Positions 52,542 through 60,004 of a stretch of DNA of 64,000 nt are shown piece by piece. Position numbers and translations under genes: made by a program. This stretch comes from Azospirillum sp. TSA2s (GTDB lineage: Bacteria > Pseudomonadota > Alphaproteobacteria > Azospirillales > Azospirillaceae), in the NCBI RefSeq assembly GCF_004923315.1, contig NZ_CP039644.1:124001-188000 (forward strand). Direction: 5' to 3'. The notes beneath the pieces were generated by a model. That model was not told where the DNA came from and searched no databases. It worked only from the letters and a program-made list of their open reading frames with translations. The number at the start of each line of letters is the position of its first letter. Within the stretch, counting starts at the first letter, position 1.

Positions 52542-54062
52542 TCAGGGCTGAATCGTGATCCGTTCCGCCACCGTGCGTTCGCCAACCATAACCGGCGTCT
52601 GCCGTGACCCTGTGCGAGCCTCCACCATGCGCGACGTCAGCGCGAACATATCGGCCATGGTGCCGCTGCGCTCACGGCTCAAGGTTTCCAGCAGGGCCAG
52701 GGTGAAAAGGCTGCCGGTTTCCGCCTCCAGCGCGGATTGGTCCTCGCGGGCTGCTGCCAGGGTGGTGCCTTTGGGAGTGTTCTTGGCGCGCGTGACAGCG
52801 GGAGCCAGCGACCGCATGGCGACGGGCATCACCGCCCCGTTTCCTTGGGCAACCGGCGCGGCCTGCGGGCCGAGGTTGGGCACGACATAGAATTTCGGGT
52901 TGGCTCCCATCACCACCTCGCCGACACCACGGGTCAGGCCGCCGCTGTGGCACGCGTCGATCACACTCAGCACCTGGTTTGTCTGCAACCCATTGACCCA
53001 CGCCGCGTATTCGTCGTCGCGCACCAGATCGTCTGCCGACGGTCGAGCCTTGCCTTCAACGTCATAGGTGACAAAGACCTCGTCCAGACCGTCCGCCTCG
53101 TCGCCGTCATCATCAGGAATTTGGGCACCGTGGCCAGAATAATAGACGACGACGAAGTCTTTCGGTCCGGCCCGCTCGCGCAACCACTCCATGCCCTCCT
53201 TGAACTGGGCGCGGTAGACGTTGTTGTAGACCCGAATGTTGGAGGACGGCACCGAGAACAGCCGGCGGAAGCCGTCCACGAACATGGCGGCGTCCTGGTT
53301 CGACTTGGTCAGCGGCTTGACGTTCGACCCCATGGCCAGGATGTAGACCTGGGCTCCCGCCGCCGCAGTGGTTTGAGAGGCTGGAGGGACCGGAGCCGGA
53401 GCTTGGCCGGGAGCTGGTGCTGCATCCGGGAGGGGGGCTGGCGGACTGGCCCCGCCATTTTGCGGCGGCGGCAGCGGCGGCGCAACGGGGCCATCCGGCC
53501 CCACGATCTCGAAGGCGGTCTTGAAGGTTGCCCAGGAGTCGGGGGCTTTGCGCTTCAAATCCTCAAAGGCGGCAGACAGCTCGGCCGCGGTGGCAAAGTC
53601 GGCGCGCTGGGGCTGCAACTCGGCCGTGGCGGTCCACACGATGTACAGTTCGTCCTGCCCGGTCGGGCCGCTGACCTCGAACGCAAAGGGATCGCCATCG
53701 GTGCCGGCGCAATAGCGTTGACCGCCATTGACCTGGGTCGCTGACGCCGCAGTGCCGGCATGCTGGTTGGGAAAAATCCGGGCCACCCGCCCGCTGGTTC
53801 CGACATCCCACACGGTGACATAGCCGGTGCGCGAGGCGGAGAAGCACAGCTCCACCATCTCGCCGATCTTCGGCTGACGCCGGCTGACGTCGATGTTCAG
53901 CGCCACCTCGGGATTGGCGTTGTAAGGCATCGGCACCAGCGACTTCGTCCCAGGCTTGCCCGTCCCCGTCAGCGGTCCCGTCTGCGCCAGAGCCGCCGAC
54001 GCGGTGAGGAGAAGGGCCAGTGCTGCCGACGTCAGAAGAGATTTGGAACGCAAACCGGGCAT
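52542..54062 (-). CDS. Secreted DUF4384-caspase (peptidase C14-like) protein
   Basis: 506 residues. Signal peptide (LLTSAALALLLTASAALAQ) at the N-terminus. An N-terminal DUF4384-like beta-domain (about 52-150; FSASRTGYVTVWDVG, RVARIFPNQHAG) precedes a Pro-rich linker (190-232). The C-terminal caspase-like domain has His311 in VVYYSGHGAQ and Cys371 in SVIDACHSGG, with the acidic DDDGDEADGLDE loop at 317-328 between them. It should be periplasmic or surface-exposed and a protease specific for an unknown target. Domain order (DUF4384 first) is the reverse of the two paralogues. Same strand as the lipoprotein and OmpA genes upstream. Confidence 0.9.
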   Translation of the reverse strand: MPGLRSKSLLTSAALALLLTASAALAQTGPLTGTGKPGTKSLVPMPYNANPEVALNIDVSRRQPKIGEMVELCFSASRTGYVTVWDVGTSGRVARIFPNQHAGTAASATQVNGGQRYCAGTDGDPFAFEVSGPTGQDELYIVWTATAELQPQRADFATAAELSAAFEDLKRKAPDSWATFKTAFEIVGPDGPVAPPLPPPQNGGASPPAPLPDAAPAPGQAPAPVPPASQTTAAAGAQVYILAMGSNVKPLTKSNQDAAMFVDGFRRLFSVPSSNIRVYNNVYRAQFKEGMEWLRERAGPKDFVVVYYSGHGAQIPDDDGDEADGLDEVFVTYDVEGKARPSADDLVRDDEYAAWVNGLQTNQVLSVIDACHSGGLTRGVGEVVMGANPKFYVVPNLGPQAAPVAQGNGAVMPVAMRSLAPAVTRAKNTPKGTTLAAAREDQSALEAETGSLFTLALLETLSRERSGTMADMFALTSRMVEARTGSRQTPVMVGERTVAERITIQP

Positions 54063-54090
54063 GCGGCGGTCTCCCTACGGCGAGGACGGA

Positions 54091-54678
54091 TCAAAAGGAT
54101 GTCGGAACGTCGAGAATGGCGGCGTTCCAATCCTCGGCCGGCTGAACCGCCGTCGCTCCACGGATGCGATCTGCCAACTCCTGGGAGGTCAGCGCAAGCG
54201 ATGCGATGCTGCCGGCGCGGCGCACGTCGCCCGGCAGCAGAATGCCCAAGGGGCGCCGGCTGGCGATCAGCACGAAGCTTTCCACGCCGGCCGGAGGCAT
54301 CAGCTTCACGTCGATGCTGCCATGCCGCCCCGGATACTCGACCCGCTCCCCCGCACCGACACGGCGGTTGTCCAGCAACCGGCCCGTTCCGCCCGACGCG
54401 GTGACGACGAACAGCGACACATAGCCATCCACGTCTGACCGCAGCCCCAAATTCAGCGCGTCGCCGATGCGGGGGTGGGTCGGCATGCCCGACCACAGCT
54501 GGGCCGCAAAGGGCGCCGCCGGATTGGACACCGACAACAGCTCGGCGCGCACCGAGGCGGGCGGTGGCGCCTGCACGACCACCGGCGGCGGCGCCTGGAC
54601 CTGCTGGCAGGCTGTGAGAGCAAAACCGCTCCCCAGCGCCAGAATCGGAACCAGAAAACGGACGGAAAAGCTCGGCAT
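54091..54678 (-). CDS. DUF4384-containing lipoprotein
   Basis: 195 residues from ATG 54678, with GGAG seven bases upstream. Signal peptide ending in LTAC (lipobox; Cys24) followed by a Pro/Gln/Val-rich linker. The DUF4384-like domain reads LNLGLRSDVDGYVSLFVV, RVGAGERVEYPGRHGSID and ESFVLIASRRPL. It is thus a lipid-anchored companion of the domain that is fused to the caspases here. It sits 28 bases upstream of the DUF4384-caspase and downstream of OmpA on the same strand. Role inferred: periplasmic adaptor or sensor. Confidence 0.85.
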   Translation of the reverse strand: MPSFSVRFLVPILALGSGFALTACQQVQAPPPVVVQAPPPASVRAELLSVSNPAAPFAAQLWSGMPTHPRIGDALNLGLRSDVDGYVSLFVVTASGGTGRLLDNRRVGAGERVEYPGRHGSIDVKLMPPAGVESFVLIASRRPLGILLPGDVRRAGSIASLALTSQELADRIRGATAVQPAEDWNAAILDVPTSF

Positions 54679-54799
54679 GATCGGCTCCGGCGCAAGGCGC
54701 GAAGGGGAGGGGTGGGAAAGTGGAGACGGCGCCGGGCTGACGCACCAGCGCTGCCGTCGTCGGCCTGTCAAAAGCCCGCCTGTTGCGAGAAAGCGGTGA

Positions 54800-55411
54800 T
54801 CAGCGGCGGCCAACCGCCGCAACGACCACGCTGCGGTTGTTGCGATGGTAGGGGTCGGACGGCACCACCAGCTCGTACTTGCCGACACCGTCGACGATCA
54901 TCGCCGCCGGGTTGATGTTGTAGTTGGCCACCAGATAGCTGAGCGCGGAGCGAGCGCGGCGGCGCGACAGGTCAAGGTTGTAACCGGCATCGCCCGCGGC
55001 GTCGGTGTGTCCGATCAGGGCGATGTTGTAGGGCTGCATCCTCGGGTCGCGCAGCACCACCGCCAAGCGATCAAGATAATCGCGCCCGGATTGCGTGATG
55101 CGGTCGCTGTCATAATCGAAGGTGATCAGCAGACCGACCGGCTTCTGCTGATTGCGCGGAATGACCATCAAATCCTTGGTCTGCGGGCTGGGGAGCAGCG
55201 CGTCCAGCAGATCGTCGGAGCTGGGAACCGTCTCAAAAACCTTGGTCTGCGGCGCCCCGCTGTCGGCCGCCGGGGTGCCGCCGGGAGCAGGCTGAACCTG
55301 CTGGAGAAGGTTGTCCATGATCTGCTGGCTGGACTGGGCGGAGGCGGACCACGCCGTGCCGAAGCCAACCAGGGCCGCGACCGCGGAAAGGAGAACCGTT
55401 GAAAGCTTCAT
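54800..55411 (-). CDS. OmpA-family peptidoglycan-binding protein
   Basis: 203 residues from ATG 55411 (AGGAG seven bases upstream). A signal peptide (STVLLSAVAALVGFGTAWSASA) is followed by a short linker with an OmpA domain from about 95: LLITFDYDSDRITQSGRDYLDRLAVVL, IGHTDAAGDAGYNLDLSRRRARSALSYLV, VDGVGKYELV. These residues bind peptidoglycan. It likely anchors the envelope complex. It is divergent from another OmpA gene at 55711. Confidence 0.9.
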   Translation of the reverse strand: MKLSTVLLSAVAALVGFGTAWSASAQSSQQIMDNLLQQVQPAPGGTPAADSGAPQTKVFETVPSSDDLLDALLPSPQTKDLMVIPRNQQKPVGLLITFDYDSDRITQSGRDYLDRLAVVLRDPRMQPYNIALIGHTDAAGDAGYNLDLSRRRARSALSYLVANYNINPAAMIVDGVGKYELVVPSDPYHRNNRSVVVAAVGRR

Positions 55412-55710
55412 GTCCATGCTCCTGCAACCAGCGTGTCGGTCGACACGTTTTCCGTTTCCTTGCCCTCTGGAAGGAGGCAATTGCGTCACTCCCGAGGGCA
55501 TAGCTGAAGCACGCTAACCATGCACTTCATTGAGTTCAACTGCGACATGTTGTTCCTCGCGATGGCACGCGGTATCGCTCAAAATTAAAAATTGTGCTCA
55601 ACATATACGTTAACGGCAGGGCAACGGGATGATAGTAGGGTGGATTTTAGACATCGATCTGCCGTCGGGCGATCGGTTTCAAATTGCAATTCCCCTGGGA
55701 GAGCGTTGAG
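55412..55710. promoter_or_regulatory. Bidirectional promoter region between two OmpA genes
   Basis: About 300 bases between divergent starts. AT-rich around 55575-55615 (several A/T runs; CAACATATACGTTAAC), with a short ATTGCAATT at 55683. It should drive both the leftward OmpA/lipoprotein/caspase genes and the rightward OmpA/caspase genes, implying joint regulation. No specific binding site can be named. Confidence 0.5.
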
Positions 55711-56688
55711 ATGACGCGTCAGGAGACATTTTCTGTCATGCCCTGCCAGTCGACCCGCTGGTTTTCCACCCGCTGGGGCAAGGTGGCGTTTGCCGCGACG
55801 GTGACGCTAATCGCTCTGACGGCCGCCGGGCCGCAAGCTCTGGCCGACTGCACCGCCCTGCAACAGCGCGCCCGCGACCTCCAGCAGGCCGGCGACACCG
55901 GCGGCATGAAGGCAGTCTACGAACAGGCGCTCCTCGACTCGTCCTGCGGCAACGACTACCGCACCCAGCTTGGCCGGGCGGTGGTCCGAGGGGTCGAGCG
56001 GGCGGTGGTTCAGGGCGTTCCGGCGGGCAAACCGCTGGCCTCCTTCGAAGGCGAGCTTGCCGACTCCCAGCGCTTTGCAGCCAGTTGGCGTGTTCATGCG
56101 TGGCTGGGCGACATCGCGCGTGAGCGCAAGGACTACGCCAAAGCCGCCGCCAGCTATCAGGAAGCCCTGACCGTCATCGAGGATGAGGTCGCCACGCCCA
56201 AGGCTCCCGACCCGGTGGTGATTGAGCAGATCTTCAAGCAGGCGGAGGAAAGCCGCCTGCTGGCCGACCGCTTTGTTGCGCCGCCGACCACACGCTCGGG
56301 AGCGCCCAGCGGCCTGGCCTCGGTCAATCTGCGCGGCTTCAAGCCGACGAAGGTCGCCGTGCCGATCGAGTTCGTCTACGATTCGACCGAGTTCACGCCC
56401 AAGGGCCGGGCGGCGGCCGATGATTTGGCCGACACGCTGCGCGCGCAGTCCCCCGCCGCCATCACCCTGGTCGGCCACACCGATTCCCGTGGTGCCCGCG
56501 ATTACAACATGACGCTGTCCTTGAACCGGGCCAACGCGGTGGCTGCCCATCTGCGGCGGACCGGCTATGCCGGCACGATCCAGACCATCGGCCTTGGCCC
56601 GACCGAACCAATGGTTCTGGACGATCCGACCCGCTATGCCGCCGAGCAGATCTATCAGATCAACCGCCGCGTGGAGCTGCGCCGATGA
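55711..56688 (+). CDS. OmpA-domain envelope protein
   Basis: 325 residues from ATG 55711. A signal peptide (VAFAATVTLIALTAAGPQALA) is followed by a helical, TPR-like N-terminal half (about 45-185; LQQRARDLQQAGDTGGMK, YAKAAASYQEALTV) and a C-terminal OmpA domain (about 215-320): IEFVYDSTEFTPKGRAAADDLA, LVGHTDSRGARDYNMTLSLNRANAVAAHL. The 3' end overlaps the caspase start by four bases (ATGA), so it is co-translated with the caspase. It probably fixes the complex to peptidoglycan. Confidence 0.9.
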   Translation: MTRQETFSVMPCQSTRWFSTRWGKVAFAATVTLIALTAAGPQALADCTALQQRARDLQQAGDTGGMKAVYEQALLDSSCGNDYRTQLGRAVVRGVERAVVQGVPAGKPLASFEGELADSQRFAASWRVHAWLGDIARERKDYAKAAASYQEALTVIEDEVATPKAPDPVVIEQIFKQAEESRLLADRFVAPPTTRSGAPSGLASVNLRGFKPTKVAVPIEFVYDSTEFTPKGRAAADDLADTLRAQSPAAITLVGHTDSRGARDYNMTLSLNRANAVAAHLRRTGYAGTIQTIGLGPTEPMVLDDPTRYAAEQIYQINRRVELRR

Positions 56689-58283
56689 GCAAGCGCCTGT
56701 TCCCCACGGTCAGGGCTGCCGGTCTGGTCGCTGCGGTCACCGCGGGGCTGCTGTCGGGCGCCGCCCGGGCCGACATGTTCGGCCTCGTCATCGGCATCGA
56801 CGACTACCAGCACATCAACAAACTGCATGGCGCCGTCAACGACGCCCGCGACATCGCCGACGCGCTCACCGCTGGCGGGGCCAAGGACGTGGTGCTGCTG
56901 ACCAACGCCGCCGCCGAACGTGGCGCGATCATTGCCGCCTGGGACCGGCTTCTGGCCAACAGCCGGCCGGACGATGTGCTGGTGCTGTCTTACGCCGGAC
57001 ATGGCGGGCAGGAGCCGGAACACGTCAAAGGCTCGGAAGAGGACGGGCTGGATGAGGTCCTTCTGTTGGCCGGCTTCGACACCAAGGGCCCCGGCACCGC
57101 CCAGCGCATCATCGATGACGAGATTGCCGAGATGATGCAGCGCGCCGCGCCGCGCCGCGTCATCTTCGTTTCCGACGCCTGCCATTCCGGAACGATGACC
57201 CGCAGCTTCGATCGGCGAGCCGGGGCGCTCGGCACCCGCTTCGCCGCCTACGGCGCGATCGAGGATGACGCGCTGCCGCCGCCACCCCGCGAAGCGGCGC
57301 TGATCGAGAGGAACGACCAGGAGCATGTGACCTTCTTCGCCGCTGTGGCCGAGAACGAACTGGCGCCCGAGGTCTACATCGACAACCAGCCGCGCGGTGC
57401 GCTGAGCTGGGCCTTTGCCCGCGCCCTGCGCGGCAACGCCGACCGCGACGGCGACGGTGTCCTGTCGAAGGGCGAGTTGGAAGCCTTCATCCAGGAAACC
57501 GTCCGCATGAAGGTGGCCGGGCGGCAGCACCCGCAGGTCCAGCCCACCGGGCGCGGCACCCAGCCGCTGCTTCCGTCCCGCAGCACCGCCGCCGCCGCTG
57601 CGATCCCCAACTTTCCCGCGCCGCGCCCGCTGTCCTTGCGGGTGATGGGCGGCGATAGCGTCGCGATGGCGGCGGCGCTGCACGGCGTCCGGCCGGCCAG
57701 CGACAGCGAAACCGCCAGGCTGCTGTGGGACCCCACCACCGGGGACGTGGTGGCGTCGCAAGGCGATGTGGTGGGCAACGTTCCGGGCAAGCCCACCGAC
57801 CAGGCCACGCTGGAGCGGTTGCAGCGCGTCGTCGACAAATGGACGCTGATCGACCGTCTGGAGGGGATTGCCGAGCGGCGTTCGCTCAGTCTGGCGCTCA
57901 AGCCGGACGACCACGCCTACCGAAAGGGTGAAACCTTCGCCCTGACCGTCGGTGGCCACAGCCAGACCTATTTCACGCTGATCAACATCGGCTATGACGG
58001 CACCGTCAATTTCCTTTACCCCCAGGACAGCGGCCAAATCCACGATCCGCTGCAAATCGCCACGGGCAAGCCCTACGCCCTGACGCTGAAGGTCGATCCG
58101 CCGTTCGGCGCCGATCATTTCGTGGCGATCACCAGCGCCACCCCGCTGACCGAGCTGCACCGCGACCTGGCGGCCCTCGACGGCCAGCCCGCCGCCGCCA
58201 AGGTCGGCGAGCTGCTGGCCCGCCACCTCCAGGGCAAGGCCGCCGAAATCGGCTGGCACGGTGTCTACACCGTGGGTCCCTGA
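56685..58283 (+). CDS. Secreted caspase with EF-hand and DUF4384-like domain
   Basis: 532 residues. Signal peptide (VAAVTAGLLSGAARA). Caspase domain 31-180: GLVIGIDDYQHINKLHGAVNDAR, His106 in VLSYAGHGGQE, EDGLDE loop and Cys166 in VSDACHSG. An EF-hand loop follows: D253-R-D-G-D-G-V-L-S-K-G-E264, with ligands at positions 1, 3, 5 and 12. A Pro/Ala linker leads to a C-terminal DUF4384-like domain (about 400-495; FALTVGGHSQTYFTLINIGYDGTVNFLYP). Ca2+-dependent activation, as in some metacaspases, is a reasonable inference. It overlaps the upstream OmpA gene. Confidence 0.91.
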   Translation: MSKRLFPTVRAAGLVAAVTAGLLSGAARADMFGLVIGIDDYQHINKLHGAVNDARDIADALTAGGAKDVVLLTNAAAERGAIIAAWDRLLANSRPDDVLVLSYAGHGGQEPEHVKGSEEDGLDEVLLLAGFDTKGPGTAQRIIDDEIAEMMQRAAPRRVIFVSDACHSGTMTRSFDRRAGALGTRFAAYGAIEDDALPPPPREAALIERNDQEHVTFFAAVAENELAPEVYIDNQPRGALSWAFARALRGNADRDGDGVLSKGELEAFIQETVRMKVAGRQHPQVQPTGRGTQPLLPSRSTAAAAAIPNFPAPRPLSLRVMGGDSVAMAAALHGVRPASDSETARLLWDPTTGDVVASQGDVVGNVPGKPTDQATLERLQRVVDKWTLIDRLEGIAERRSLSLALKPDDHAYRKGETFALTVGGHSQTYFTLINIGYDGTVNFLYPQDSGQIHDPLQIATGKPYALTLKVDPPFGADHFVAITSATPLTELHRDLAALDGQPAAAKVGELLARHLQGKAAEIGWHGVYTVGP

Positions 58284-58391
58284 CCATCGGCTGCTGACCA
58301 TCGGCTGCCAACCCCGCTACCGTTGGCTGCCCCTTGACCACCCCCTCGACCGTCGCCCGACAGTCCTCTTCCGCACAAGGGAACTCCCGGC

Positions 58392-59915
58392 ATGAATGTT
58401 CTGACCACCGCCGCTCTCGGGCTTGCTGTCTTCACCGGCACCCTCGCGACCGGCACAGCGCCGGCTCTGGCGGAAAAGCATGCCTTGATCGTGTCGATCA
58501 ACGAATACGCCAAGGATCCCTGGAAGCTGCGCGGCGCGGTCAATGACGGCAAGAACATCGAACGGCTGCTGCGCGGCCCGCTGGGCTACCGGCCGGACCA
58601 GATCAAGGAGCTGTTCGACCAGGCGGCGACGCGCGACGCCATCCTGTCCAACTTCCGGAGCTGGCTGATCGACGCCACCAAGCCGGGCGACGAGGTGTTC
58701 TTCTATTTCAGCGGCCACGGCTATCAGCAGCCCGACACCAACGGTGACGAAGAGGACGGCCTCGATGAGACGCTGGTTGCCGCCGACGCCGAACCTGATG
58801 GCAAGGGCGGTGTGCGCAACATGATCATCGACGACGAGATGGAGCTCCTGCTCGATGCGCTCAAGGACCGCAAGGTGACGGTGGTGATCGACAGTTGCCA
58901 TTCCGGCACCATCAGCCGCGGCGCCTTCAATGAGATCGAGGGCGCGCGCAGCCTGCCCTTGATCCCCGAGATTGATCGCCCGCAGCCGATCAGCTCCCGC
59001 GCGCTCGCTCTGCACCGGGCCGAGACCACCTTCGTCGCACAGGTGCCGGGTCGGATGGTGTGGACTGCCGTCGCCCCCTATCAGAAGGCACTGGAAGAGT
59101 CGCGGTCCAACCCGGTCGCCGGGGTCTTCACCACCCGCTTCGTCCGGGGCATCATCGACAAGAAGGCTGACGCCAACGGCGACGGCATCGTCACCAACGC
59201 CGAACTCTACGCCTATGTGCAGAAGGAATCGGACGTCTACTGCAAGTCCCTGCAAGCCTGCCAAGCCGGCTTGACCCCGACGCTGGAAGCACCCACCGCA
59301 CAGCTGCCGCTGCCGGTGACCGGTGGGGAAGCGCTGGACGCCGCCCCATCTGCCAGCCCGTCCGCCGGTCCGGCGACCACGCCGCTGTCAGAACCAACAC
59401 TGCCGCCGGCAAGCCTGCAGAACACCGCGACTGCCCTGCTGGCCAACGACAACCAGGGCGGCGTGCAGGTCGAGGTGCTGCCGAGCGGCCCAATTCGGGT
59501 TGGTCAGGCCGTCCGCTTCCGGGTGACCAGCCAAGTCGAGGGATCGCTGGTTCTGCTCGACGCCAACGCGGCCGGCGAACTGATCCAGCTTTTCCCCAAC
59601 GAGCATTCGCAAGCGCAGAACCGCTCCAACCGGATTTACGCCAACCGCCCCTTGACGGTGCCCGATTCCACCTATGGCTTCGAGTTCACAGCGAGCGAAC
59701 CGGCGGGGCAAGGCAAGCTGATCGCGCTGGTGCTGCAAGACCCAATTGATCTGTCGGTCCAGGTGAGCCAGCACCGCGATCTCAACCCGGTTGCCAAGCC
59801 GGTGGACTATATGGCCCAGATTGCCGAACGCCTGCGCCGCCCCTGGACCCAGGGAGCCACCACCCGCATGACCCGCTGGTCGATGACCAGCATGACCTAC
59901 ACCATCACCCGCTGA
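58392..59915 (+). CDS. Secreted caspase with EF-hand-like loop and DUF4384 domain
   Basis: 507 residues. Signal peptide ending near ALA28. Caspase domain: HALIVSINEYAKDPWKLRGAVNDGKN, His109 in FFYFSGHGYQQ, the acidic TNGDEEDGLDE loop, and Cys169 in VVIDSCHSG. An EF-hand-like loop D260-A-N-G-D-G-I-V-T-N-A-E271 follows. A Pro/Ser-rich linker (about 300-345) leads to the DUF4384-like domain: VEVLPSGPIRVGQAVRFRVTS, LVLLDANAAGELIQLFPNEH. The gene lies 108 bases after the preceding caspase and ends at the 22-bp palindrome. Probably periplasmic. Specific substrate unknown. Confidence 0.91.
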   Translation: MNVLTTAALGLAVFTGTLATGTAPALAEKHALIVSINEYAKDPWKLRGAVNDGKNIERLLRGPLGYRPDQIKELFDQAATRDAILSNFRSWLIDATKPGDEVFFYFSGHGYQQPDTNGDEEDGLDETLVAADAEPDGKGGVRNMIIDDEMELLLDALKDRKVTVVIDSCHSGTISRGAFNEIEGARSLPLIPEIDRPQPISSRALALHRAETTFVAQVPGRMVWTAVAPYQKALEESRSNPVAGVFTTRFVRGIIDKKADANGDGIVTNAELYAYVQKESDVYCKSLQACQAGLTPTLEAPTAQLPLPVTGGEALDAAPSASPSAGPATTPLSEPTLPPASLQNTATALLANDNQGGVQVEVLPSGPIRVGQAVRFRVTSQVEGSLVLLDANAAGELIQLFPNEHSQAQNRSNRIYANRPLTVPDSTYGFEFTASEPAGQGKLIALVLQDPIDLSVQVSQHRDLNPVAKPVDYMAQIAERLRRPWTQGATTRMTRWSMTSMTYTITR

Positions 59916-59950
59916 GCGTGTTGAGCGGCCGGCGCTGACCCCGCTGGACA

Positions 59951-60000
59951 GACGGTGTTATGCCCCTCTTCCACGTCGGGAAGAGGGGCATAACACCGTC
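59951..60000. terminator. Perfect 22-bp inverted repeat, likely bidirectional terminator
   Basis: Two 22-base arms, 59951-59972 and 59979-60000, are exact reverse complements with a six-base loop. It lies between the convergent stops of the caspase (59915) and the tubulin-like protein (60005). There is no flanking T-run, so intrinsic termination would be atypical. A protein-binding or processing site is possible. Confidence 0.7.
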
Positions 60001-60004
60001 AAGG

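Noticed and set aside
52232..52585. A 117-residue minus-strand frame between virB1 and the caspase gene
   Set aside because: No domain, and it overlaps the end of the caspase gene.
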